Source of the DNA: Marsupella aquatica
Lineage: Eukaryota > Marchantiophyta
Length of the DNA: 64,000 nt
Direction: 5' to 3'
Assembly: GCA_973895155.1 (NCBI GenBank)
Contig: OZ316891.1
Span: 32,364,001-32,428,000 of the forward strand
Positions 31,464-40,264 of the stretch are shown here, piece after piece. The notes under the pieces were generated by a model, which was not told where the DNA came from, did no database searches, and saw only the letters and a list, made by a program, of their open reading frames with translations. The stretch's first letter is position 1. Each line of letters begins with the position of its first letter. Made by a program: the position numbers and the translations under genes.

Positions 31464-31919
31464 GGTCCTTATTCTATGATCTGATTAAGTAGGCTACTAT
31501 ATGCAAGGAGTAGCTATTGATATTGCATAAAAATTAGCAAGCTAGCAAGAATAAGGGCAATCATGGCGTTAAGAGTAGGGATAAAGGTATTTCAGCTTGA
31601 AGACTGCACAACCAAGGCAGACACAGTTTAGGTAGTCACTGTCAAGGCCACAAAGGAGAAACTGGGAAGAGAGGATTCAGCTCTTTAAGCATACCATCTT
31701 CTTGACAAGCAAGATGGAGCATGGAGGCTCTTCAAGACGCCGGTACGGAGGTAGGCGTGGTAATTCAAGGAAGCAAGTCTCCATAGTTGAATATGAAGTT
31801 GTGGGGTATGGTGATTGTTCTCAGGATGAAATCTAAATGTCTTGGGTGTGTAGCTTCATTTGGTTAGTTAGGTTAGTGGTTCATAGTCTAGTCTTAGAAT
31901 GTTAGGGAAATAAAAGGCT
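31464..31919. promoter_or_regulatory. Divergent promoter region between the 31,463 and 31,920 start codons
   Basis: The sequence CTGATTAAGTAGG, CAAGGAGTAGCTATTGATAT and GGGCAATCATG is shared with 62,745-62,872, which also sits between a minus-strand start and a plus-strand ATGTCGCGGGTG start. The shared block implies that one promoter region serving two divergent genes was duplicated. This copy also carries a 327-bp insertion. Confidence 0.6.
31582..31908. other. 327-bp insertion in the divergent promoter, flanked by TAGGGA
   Basis: Compared with 62,745-62,872, an extra segment follows GTTAAGAGTAGGGA and ends with a second TAGGGA before AATAAAAG. The direct repeat TAGGGA (31576-31581 and 31903-31908) looks like a 6-bp target duplication. 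The insert shows no terminal inverted repeat by eye and has a broken frame reading LLDKQDGAWRLFKTP. Confidence 0.55.
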
Positions 31920-32683
31920 ATGTCGCGGGTGGTTGGCGACCATAATAGAATCGGACGCCAATTATTTGCAAAAATTGAGCATTGGAAATCAGCTAAATAT
32001 GTACTAGTGTACCATGATGCATATGATGGAGAGTTGGATGATGATGTTGACGATGAGGGAGATGAGGGAGATGAACCTATCCTTGAAGAAGATGCCTTTG
32101 CCCACCTTGTTGATGTTCACTTTGGACCTCATGCACCTGATGCCGAGCACCCTATCATGGAAGTGGATCAAGAAGATTGGGATCACTTGGAGACTGAAGC
32201 CAAAACACCACTATTTGAGGGATCTCCATCCTCACGGTAAGGTTTTCCTAAAACTATCACAACTCTGGAATTTCATCTAGTGAATATTGGGCAGTCTAAG
32301 TTGTAGTGCCAGGCATGCCATCTAGCTACTTGGACTAACTGCAAAAATTCTGGTGTTTGTGGTTTTGCAAATCCAGGTTGGGTGCAACTTTGTTGATGTT
32401 GAATTTGCAAGGAGTTTTCAATGGTTCGGATGTCCATACAGATGCACTCTTCCAACTGTTCCACGACAAACTCTTGCCCCAACCAAACACTCTCCCTAGA
32501 TGTGTGAGGGAGGCTAAGAAGTTGTTAGCCTCAATTGAATTGGCTTTAGACACTATCCACATGTGCCCAGGTGGGTGCATCTTGTATAGAGGGGTGTACA
32601 AGGATCACACTCACTGCCTAGAGGAACACTGTAGGCTTCCACGGTATCGACCAGACACCATTGGAGACAAGATTGCAGAAAAG
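31920..32683 (+). CDS. TNP2-like CACTA transposase, N-terminal two-exon fragment
   Basis: Exon 1 (31920-32236) starts MSRVVGDHNRIGRQLF and has an acidic stretch (ELDDDVDDEGDEGDEP), ending TPLFEGSPSS. The donor GTAAGG at 32237 and acceptor AATCCAG at 32376 join in phase to exon 2 (32377-32683): LGATLLMLNLQGVF, DALFQLFHDKLLPQPNTLPR, EAKKLLASIELALDTIHMCP, GCILYRGVY and LPRYRPDT. Exon 2 ends at a second donor (AAG|GTAATA). This is the hallmark N-terminal region of En/Spm TNP2 transposases (L-P-x-S-x-Y-E-A-K-K, then K-I-H-A-C-P-N-D-C-x-L-Y-R). The catalytic DDE part is missing downstream, so the gene is truncated. Confidence 0.8.
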
Positions 32684-33439
32684 GTAATATTTTCCTCAAC
32701 GCAATGTGAGAACAAGAAAGTCTGACTTTTAACGTTGCATTCTTTCAAACAACGTCGTATATGACTATGTTACTTGGTTACTTTACGTTGTCCATCTCAC
32801 TTTACATCTTTCTACCTGACATTTTTTGTTTTTACGTCGTATGGGAAGCAGTTACTAATGTCGCATGGTACATTGTATGTAAGAAACGTCGTCCTCCACC
32901 ATGTTCATTTTACTAATACATGTGACACGGGTAACATGTCACTTAACCGAACGCGGGTCCTAGATTAAGACTTATACGGTCATTAGGACCATAGCCGTAG
33001 CGTAGAATAGCACAAATAGCCGTCTTTGCCATTATGAATAGATTAGGAGTAGGTTAGTTGATTGAATGATTACAAATTAAGGAAGAGGATTATTATGCTC
33101 GACCGCGGTACGGTGGCGGTGGCGGAGTAAAAATCCGTTAGGAGAATCATGGTTGGACCGAGATGCCGACTTTAGCTCATTATCAACAACCAAAACAGCC
33201 TTTCCCTCTCACGCTTGAGCTCACCCTGGCACCTCCATAAGAGCGGAGTCGATGGAGCTGCGAGCCATTTGCTCATTTCCACCTTTCAGAATCTGTGGAT
33301 GCTACCATTCTCTTGCCTCTTTGGCTTGAATCAAGCTGACCTTTACAAGGAGATCATCGAGGGATAAGGGCGGATTGTGGCAAGATTTAGTCAGGACGAG
33401 TAAGGCCTCCACAAGCAAGCAGACCGGCCGGACGAGAAT
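32684..33439. other. Intron start of the TNP2-like gene, then noncoding DNA with ACGTCGT-like motifs
   Basis: After the donor at 32684 no further TNP2 exon was recognised. Between 32728 and 32900 the words AACGTTGC, CAACGTCGTA, TTACGTTGTC, TTACGTCGTA, AATGTCGCA and AACGTCGTC recur. They look like short subterminal repeats, but no CACTA terminus was found nearby. From about 33,150 the sequence grades into the family B element. Confidence 0.4.
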
Positions 33440-35317
33440 GTGGACTCAACAAACCAGACTACAAAGGTTAGTATGACCCTTACAACCTTGGGATTTTGGA
33501 CCTTGTTTGGCGAGGTAGGTGCTAAGTTCTCCGAGACTTACTGGTACTCTTGTCCCAAGAAAGCCGCTTACAAAAGAAGATACGCAAAGTTGGTGGCCAA
33601 GGTAGCACAGGTTAACTGCGAGAAGGCAGCCATCACCCAGGATTCCAGCTACAACAAGCTACGAGACTACATCACCAAGCTATATCTCAGCAAGAAAGGG
33701 CTTAGATCGGTAGCAGAGGCGATTCTTGAAGTCCCCGCAAAGTTCTTTAGGCTGAAGGGCAGCCAGCGGCTTACTCAAGCGGAGTTTGACAAGATCCCAG
33801 GGTACCTCGACCAGCAGATCGCGGCCAAAAAGCGCCAAGAAGACATCAGCTGACAACGGGAAGTGGCGCGTAATCTTATGTTCCTCGAGGAAAGCTCCAA
33901 CGCCTTCACCCAGGATATGGCTACCCCGACACCACCAGCCCCTCAGCCAATGACCACCGGCATACCTCCTAACCGGTCCCAAGTCCGTCCAGTGAACAAC
34001 ACCAAGTGTTCCTCGAACTCCGAGCGTGTTAGTCCGCAGCTTGAGCAGTGTTCTCGGAAGCGGGCAAGGACGACACCGGCCCCCGAAGCAACAACGCAAA
34101 CCAACGTCGCCCCTGCACCTGGCCCGACCAACCCCCCAACCAACCAGACCCGACGGCCCACGAATAACCTGAAGTCCAACTTATTACAGGTAATCCGCGT
34201 CCCCAAAGTAGTCTGGATCGCGATCAAGAAACTCGATCACGCGGACTATCTCAAGGGGCATCAGTTGGAGCAATTTGCTCACTTGCTATGGAGACCGTGC
34301 GCAGCTGGGCCAAAGGAGATTTGTGAGTTCATCTCCAATTTTGATACTGATGCATCAACCACCAAGGTTTCGGGGCAGACCTTATCACTCACGGAGCATC
34401 GGTTAGCACAGATCTTCTGTCTGCCCACCGGACCGGTGTCAGTTGAACTCCAAATTTGGGATAAGGAGTATACGCCTCGGCACTTCAAACCCGAGGGTAA
34501 GACAGACAACGGATAAAAGCAGGGGTCGTGCACCAATTTAGTCTGTATGGAGCGGCTTAACTTCATACGGACTACCCTTCACATGATTGAGCCACGATCC
34601 AAGATCTCCCTCCGTACAATCGTACAAGTGGAATAGTAAAAACGACGGAACTGGGCCCAATTTTTTTACCGTAGGTTTTCGGGGGAGCTTAAGCGGGCTC
34701 AGGGAGGTATGGCTATCGGGGGGAAGACTTACCTAGGAAGTCATATCGCCATCATCCTTGCCTGGTACAAAGCGCGGCGGGAGGCCAGGGGAAAGAACAT
34801 GGCCACCTCAGCCCTGACTAATGTTACCCCCACTACGGAGGAGGCTACCCCGAGCAAGCAGACTACTGTGCCTCGGGCAAACCCCAAACCGGAAGCCCCG
34901 ATTAATACTCCGTCACCCCCTCCTATTGAAATTCCACCGCCCCCTTCCGTTGAGCCTCCGCTACCCCCAGTACAACCACCCCCAATCCCTCCACCACCTG
35001 CAGAAACCTTCCCCTCCCTAGTATAGACTACGGAGGAGCTTATTGCCCCACCCGAGGAACCACTGGTGCCCGAGAGGATGGAGGACTACCAAGTAACCCC
35101 GGGGACCATGGCCTACGACCTGGTCTAGAAGTTTAGTCAGACTCTATCAGGGGAGCTGGCGATGTACATCGGACAACAAGTCTCGGTGTACTTTCAACCA
35201 GCCTTCTTCATGTTAGAGCACCAACCACGGATCGTAAGCCGCTTGGAAGAAGAACTCATGGCAAAAGGGAATGAGATCGGGCGCCTCCAAATGCTGGTAG
35301 AACACCTCGAGGAGGAG
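33440..35317 (+). pseudogene. Family B accessory ORF (ORF1-like plus coiled coil), decayed, 5' part
   Basis: Fragments read in order. First 33440-33853 (LGFWTLFGEVGAKFSETYW), matching the N-terminal domain plan of the 830-aa family C protein. After a TGA comes a Pro/Thr-rich linker with SRKRARTTP; then a domain with EICEFISNFDTDASTTKVSG, LSLTEHRLAQIFCLP and, after stops, IGGKTYLGSHIAIILAWYKA. Then a Pro-rich stretch (PPPIEIPPPPSVEPPLPP) and the start of a coiled coil, ending RLQMLVEHLEEE at 35317 where the family A element is inserted. At least six stop codons are present. The coiled coil resumes at 50017. Confidence 0.7.
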
Positions 35318-35432
35318 TGTGATGCCTAGACAGGAATCACTCGACCGGTTAAGTGGGTAAAGCAGGAAGGCACCCTAGGAACACCTTAGTATAGGGACAA
35401 AACCAGGAAAATATAAACAATTAGGGGCAACC

Positions 35433-38400
35433 ATGGAACCCGGGCCGAGGCCGGAGGTAAGGCTGAGGGTGAAAACCCGATTAGGGTTAGGGCGCGTTAA
35501 GCGTCGGCGGCTAGGAAGGATCAACGGGAAGAAGGACCGGCAGAGGAGAGGGGTAAGGAGCGCTTGCAGGAGATGGTGGCTCATTTGCGAGCACGAACTA
35601 GGCAGACGACTACGGGAGGCCAACTACTGTCAGCTGCTTAGGCAAGCACTCGGGGAGAGAGTAGATACCGACGATCGACCTAAGGAGGGTATGAGAAACG
35701 TCAATCAAGCGGCACATTTCTGGGGATGCCTGTTCGAACGGGCAACTGAGTACATCAAGACTTACGAGGACGAGGAGTCAGAAAGGGCAGCTCGAGAACG
35801 GCAGGAGCTCGCTCGATTGTGGGAGCTGCAGAAGACGGCTTTCTTAGGAGGCAAACTCATCAAGGACGAGTTCCTGTGGACGCCTACTTCCAATCAACTC
35901 GACGATCTTCTGTTTTGCAAAGACAGCGTCGTCGGCATCCGAGAGGCCATCAAGAACTGCAACGACATACACTGGGAATTAAAGGGTAGCACGGAAAGGT
36001 GGACCCGGGCAACGGTGCTAGGAGAAACCTCCACGGCAGCAGAGATGAAGAGGAAGGGGGCCGTCAACGATGAAGCCACCCCGGCAAAAAGAACGAGGTC
36101 GGCGGCACCAAAGAAGCCAGCCGAGCAGCAGAGCAAGGGGCAGGGAGAAGCCGAAGAGGAGGAGGTCGATCCCATCAAGGCCATTCCAACCAGGGATGAC
36201 ACCTGGAAGGGCTGGGCGGCAACCCTACCGGTGGAGGTGCAACTACATTTTGCACGGGAGGAGGATGCATGCTTTACGGCCATGCAGACCAAGAAGTACC
36301 AAGGCTTCATGGCCGGATCCGGCTTGGAGGCCTTTGTAAGATTACCATGGCTGAAGCCGGAGGTACCGGAGTCAGACCTATTAGAATTCGTGGGGTCATG
36401 GGAACCCGAGACCAATTGCACAAGGATATATGGGAAGGATTTCTATCTTACTCCCAAGGTAATTGCCGAAGTGTTTGGCTTGCCGATAGGCAATAAGACC
36501 AAAGTTGATACCAGGAAGACCTTGCCTGACAAGGAGTTCCGGTCGTTCCCCGAGCCATCAACGAAGAATGGCTTCTTCCGGAACACCTGCACCAACCCGC
36601 ACATAGGAGAGATGATCGACTTCTTGCGGGTGACCATGCATTGTAACTTGCCGAGGGCAGAGATCGGCAAAGCACAGGTCTATCTGGCAGAAAGGCCAGA
36701 CCCAAGCCGGGACTACAACGGGTACCTCCTCAACCAATTGAAGAAGATCTTAAAGGAGGAGCAGCAGGTAATCGGCATGGGAAGCGTGTCGCGGCTTGGC
36801 TATCACATGCCGCTGTTGTGCCGGTATGCCAGAGGTCAGACTTTTGCCCCGGTACTTCCCCTGCAGGTAAGGGCACCCGAGGAAGCTCCAACGCCGAGGC
36901 CGTTGGCTGAGAAGCCTCAACCACCTGTTAGTCCTACGATCGAGCAGGTGTTTAGGCCCAGGAAGGAAGACTTGCCGATGCAGCAACCAGGCATGCAGAG
37001 TCTGCTGAAACTACTGGAGAAAGAAAAGAAATCGGCATCGGCAACAACAACGGCAACGGCAACAATGCAGGACACTACTACAGAGGTAGGCCAACACCGG
37101 CTCACAAGAGAAAACCCCTTTGCTGGAGACAAGAAGAGAATCAGGCCGGAATCCAAGCCAGGTGTTCGAATGTACGTGGGAACCTCAAGCTCCGAATCTG
37201 AGGCAGAATTGCCTGAAGCTCCTACCGAGGAAGAGGAGAGGGAGAAGCCGGACGTCCAAGAGGTAGAGGAGGCAGTGGAGGACTGCAGCCATGATAATTC
37301 CGGCTATGGGTCGGACCATCACGTTCCAGGAGTAAGGACCTGTGGCCGGTTTGTCCCCACACTTCCAAGGGTAGTGCGAGGGGACCCCAACCAGCAGAGT
37401 AGCCCTGAGTCTCCCCCACCAGATGTTGCTCCCCCGAGCTTCGACGGCATAAAACAGACGGTGCAGGAATTTCAGGAGCGAATCAAGCAGGAGGAAGAGG
37501 CCGCCCTGGCTAAGGAAAAGGATTTACCAGGAGGAGATTGGCCGGAGGACATCAGGCGGCTAGCCGAAAAAGGAAGCAAACCTCTAGCCACGATTGAAGA
37601 GATCCGCAGGACGGCGTGGGAGCAGAGGCCACGATGGGCGATGCCGATCACTTCTACTTACTCCACCTACGCTAAGAATAGAGCCATGGAGTATGGTGAG
37701 ATATGTGGGGAACTTGCGCTCGGCATCTTTGGAGAGGAGTTGGAGGTAGGACCCTTTTTTCATAGGGAGCAGTTGGAGAAGCACCAATTAGAAGAAGCGG
37801 TGGCTTTAGAGAGAAGCAAGAAGGACGAGGTCATTCGGCGGCTTAGGAGGATGGAAGCCGAGATTGAAGATCTAAGGGCGGCCAAGAAAGCCCAAGATGA
37901 ACTGCGGATTAAACGACATGAGCTGAACATCATGCAGGGGCAGTTGGACACCGCGCAGGCTGATAATCAGAATATCAAGGATAAATTGACTCAGACGCAG
38001 GAAGAGTTGGCCGACACGATCAAAGAGAGGGAGAAGTGGAAGCAAGAGCTGAAGAATACAGAGGAGGCCCACATAACAGCCAACAGCCGGGCCATGGCGG
38101 AGACCCAAAGAAAGGAATGGGCGTTGAAAGGGGAGCTCGAGAAAATCCGTGGAGCCCTTGAGCAGAAGGAGGTCGAGTTAGGGAAATCCTATCAAGGGAT
38201 TATGGCGCTGCAGCAGGAGCTTGCGTCCCTGACGGCCAGCTTCAAGGCCGACCTAAGGGAGAAGGACGAGATGCTCGAACAGACTTACGCCAAGATGAAC
38301 CAGATGGAGTCTGTCATCATTGCAGAGCTCGACAAGGAGCTAAGAGCAACCCAGGAGGAGAGGGCTACCTTGAAGAAGGAATTGGAGGAAGCCCACAGGG

Positions 38401-39056
38401 AGCAGGAGGAGGCCAAAAACGAGCTGGAGGGGGCACGTAAGGACCTGGATGAAACCCAAGAGGAGTTGGAGGAAATCACGAGGAAGATGGAGAACCTACA
38501 GCGGCGGGCCGACAACCAAACAGAGCGGCTGAAGAAACAAGCCGCAGTATTTAAATGCTTAGCTGCAGCAGGTCCATCTCCCGTTGGGACAAACCAGTTA
38601 CCAGGGGTGGTAATTGCCGAAGGACAAGCCGCGTCAACTGCACCAGTGCCGGAAGTAAGTGGGAAGGGGAAGGGACCAGCTGCCGAGCCACCAACGAAGA
38701 AGAAGCGGAAACCTTCAGGGTCAAGGAGTAATACGACTTCACAGGCCGTGGTGATCAAGGAGGTAGACCCAGCACCGACCCCAGACAGGGTCACGGCTAA
38801 GGATCCAACTACCCTAGGGGAAGGGGAGGCCGAAGCCGAGGGAGTGGCTGAAGCCGAAGCCGTGGGAGTGGCTGAGGCTAAAGCCGTGGGTATTGCCGAG
38901 GCCGGTGTCGAGGCTGAAGCCGAAGGTGGACCCAGTCAGGCCGATGGAGAGTTGACTCGGTCAAGGGCAGGTAATCTGTCAGTAGGCGGGCCAACGGCAG
39001 TGGCTGAGGAGGAAGTGTTGGGGGCGTCCATTGAGGATCCACCACCGGTGTCGTGA
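35433..39056 (+). CDS. LTR-encoded 1207-aa protein, intact copy in the 5' LTR
   Basis: ATG at 35433 (CAACCATGG), 116 bp inside the LTR, TGA at 39056. Same layout as the solo-LTR copy: Arg-rich N-terminus 10-48; basic patch near 217; ORF1-like domain 295-470 (LLEFVGSW, YGKDFYLTPKVIAEVFGLP); acidic/Pro linker with TSSSESEAELPEAPTEEEER; coiled coil about 775-1045; PTKKKRKPSGSR; and a C-terminal AEAVGVAEA-type repeat with one unit more than the solo copy. Nine residues differ from the corresponding part of the 3' LTR copy. As the ORF sits in the probable U3, transcription of the 5' copy would need an upstream or LTR-internal promoter. The 3' copy would be in the genomic RNA. Role unknown. Confidence 0.8.
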   Translation: MEPGPRPEVRLRVKTRLGLGRVKRRRLGRINGKKDRQRRGVRSACRRWWLICEHELGRRLREANYCQLLRQALGERVDTDDRPKEGMRNVNQAAHFWGCLFERATEYIKTYEDEESERAARERQELARLWELQKTAFLGGKLIKDEFLWTPTSNQLDDLLFCKDSVVGIREAIKNCNDIHWELKGSTERWTRATVLGETSTAAEMKRKGAVNDEATPAKRTRSAAPKKPAEQQSKGQGEAEEEEVDPIKAIPTRDDTWKGWAATLPVEVQLHFAREEDACFTAMQTKKYQGFMAGSGLEAFVRLPWLKPEVPESDLLEFVGSWEPETNCTRIYGKDFYLTPKVIAEVFGLPIGNKTKVDTRKTLPDKEFRSFPEPSTKNGFFRNTCTNPHIGEMIDFLRVTMHCNLPRAEIGKAQVYLAERPDPSRDYNGYLLNQLKKILKEEQQVIGMGSVSRLGYHMPLLCRYARGQTFAPVLPLQVRAPEEAPTPRPLAEKPQPPVSPTIEQVFRPRKEDLPMQQPGMQSLLKLLEKEKKSASATTTATATMQDTTTEVGQHRLTRENPFAGDKKRIRPESKPGVRMYVGTSSSESEAELPEAPTEEEEREKPDVQEVEEAVEDCSHDNSGYGSDHHVPGVRTCGRFVPTLPRVVRGDPNQQSSPESPPPDVAPPSFDGIKQTVQEFQERIKQEEEAALAKEKDLPGGDWPEDIRRLAEKGSKPLATIEEIRRTAWEQRPRWAMPITSTYSTYAKNRAMEYGEICGELALGIFGEELEVGPFFHREQLEKHQLEEAVALERSKKDEVIRRLRRMEAEIEDLRAAKKAQDELRIKRHELNIMQGQLDTAQADNQNIKDKLTQTQEELADTIKEREKWKQELKNTEEAHITANSRAMAETQRKEWALKGELEKIRGALEQKEVELGKSYQGIMALQQELASLTASFKADLREKDEMLEQTYAKMNQMESVIIAELDKELRATQEERATLKKELEEAHREQEEAKNELEGARKDLDETQEELEEITRKMENLQRRADNQTERLKKQAAVFKCLAAAGPSPVGTNQLPGVVIAEGQAASTAPVPEVSGKGKGPAAEPPTKKKRKPSGSRSNTTSQAVVIKEVDPAPTPDRVTAKDPTTLGEGEAEAEGVAEAEAVGVAEAKAVGIAEAGVEAEAEGGPSQADGELTRSRAGNLSVGGPTAVAEEEVLGASIEDPPPVS

Positions 39057-39300
39057 CGGTGCAAGGGCGCCGTTCCTTTTAGGGAGTGGCTGAGGCCGAA
39101 GCCGTGGGTATTGCCGAGGCCGGTGTCGAGGCTGAAGCCGAAGGTGGACCCAGTCAGGCCGATGGAGAGTTGACTCGGTCAAGGGCAGGTAATCTGTCAG
39201 TAGGCGGGCCAACGGCAGTGGCTGATGAGGAAGTGTTGGGGGCGTCCATTGAGGATCCACCACCGGTGTCGTGACGGTGCAAGGGCGCCGTTCCTTTTAG
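38865..39300 (+). repeat. 218-bp tandem duplication spanning the ORF stop codon
   Basis: Copies 38865-39082 and 39083-39300 each run from GGAGTGGCTGAGGC through the stop region to CGCCGTTCCTTTTAGG. The second copy leaves a 62-codon in-frame relic of the C-terminus downstream of the true stop. The same duplication is in the 3' LTR (48681-48898 and 48899-49116) but not in the solo LTR. Confidence 0.9.
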
Positions 39301-39924
39301 GGAGGGCGGACGTGGAGGGAGGAGGCGTGAGTGGGCAGGGCGGGCGCGGATCTCCACGTTTAGGATTAGGATCAGAACCAGGAGCGGCCCTGACACTTAG
39401 CTTAGTGGGATTGCGGTTCCACTGGTAGGAGCAACACTTGTGCTCCTGCCTTGCTGTACATAGGTAGATTCGGGCAAGTAGATTACTGTCAGGTAGATTA
39501 GGCTTACGATGCAAAGAATGGCGGATCCACTACCAGGATAAGTACCTGGGCAGCGGGGAGCTCAGGGCCTCTTCTTTAGCAAGTTTTTAGTTTGCACCAG
39601 CCGGGCTGGGATCAAGTAGTACGAGAAGCTCTCGGTTAGTCATATAGTGACCCTTGTGTATATTCATGTTTCCTCATGCCTAAGAGCTGAATAGAGTTGG
39701 CCTCACGGCTTAGTTCGCAGAACTTGTGTATGAGATGTACTGTTTGTATGGCAAGTGCATGGTATGACTCAGTCAGAATGAGTCATTTTGCTATTTGTGT
39801 GTCGCATTAACTTGTGTGAAGAGTGCCCACATCAACAGAAGGAAGGAAAGTAAGCAGGGGAGTGATAGTTGGATGTGTCGAGCTGAGAGAGGTCTTAGCG
39901 GCTTAACCAAGCCTATTGGGGATC

Positions 39925-39954
39925 ATTCCGGCGGCGGAATCCAAACATACCTAA
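39925..39954 (+). promoter_or_regulatory. Conserved GC-rich palindromic LTR motif
   Basis: ATTCCGGCGGCGGAAT followed by CCAAACATACCTAA. The same motif is at 28678-28707 and 49741-49770, inverted at 54061-54088, and in related form in family C (20415-20443, minus) and family B (51269-51298). Conservation across three families suggests a functional LTR signal such as a promoter, polyadenylation or RNA-structure element. Confidence 0.7.
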
Positions 39955-40198
39955 CAAGACGGAGGGGAAGACAGGGGAAGACAAGGGAAGGCCTATATTA
40001 GGCCGGCTACGTATCTCATGACCCGATGAAGGATCTGTCCAGTATATGTGTGTAAAATGTTAATAGTAGTAGTAGAAGGTTAGCAGCGTCCCATGCCGCT
40101 AAGCCGCGGAAACGGCCTCGCCAAGCACGAAACCTGCGGGAATCGGCTTGAGCTGGGGGGTTTCTTGGGTTTAGGGAGCCATGGGACGCACCACATTT

Positions 40199-40217
40199 TT
40201 GGCGCTAGATGGAGGGG
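40199..40217 (+). other. Putative primer-binding site
   Basis: TTGGCGCTAGATGGAGGGG begins three bases after the 5' LTR end. TGGCGC is a common start of plant Ty3-type PBSs. The tRNA was not identified. Confidence 0.6.
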
Positions 40218-40264
40218 GCATTTCTTAAGCCGTGAGATATGAAGTTAGAACGGAAGCGTAGGTA

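Larger units (their letters stand above)
35318..40195 (+). repeat. 5' LTR of the complete family A element (4878 bp)
   Basis: Defined by the TSD on the left and the PBS on the right. It includes a full-length 1207-aa ORF, a 218-bp tandem duplication at its end, and a conserved GC-rich palindromic motif 270 bp before the LTR end. Such length is matched in plants mainly by Ogre-type elements, but an ORF filling three quarters of the LTR is unusual. Confidence 0.95.

Noticed and set aside
34821-35021. Pro/Arg/Leu-rich frame overlapping the family B linker
   Set aside because: An alternate frame of the Pro-rich linker in the decayed ORF.
39086-39274. 62-codon ORF after the LTR ORF stop
   Set aside because: It is the duplicated C-terminus from the 218-bp tandem duplication, not an independent gene.
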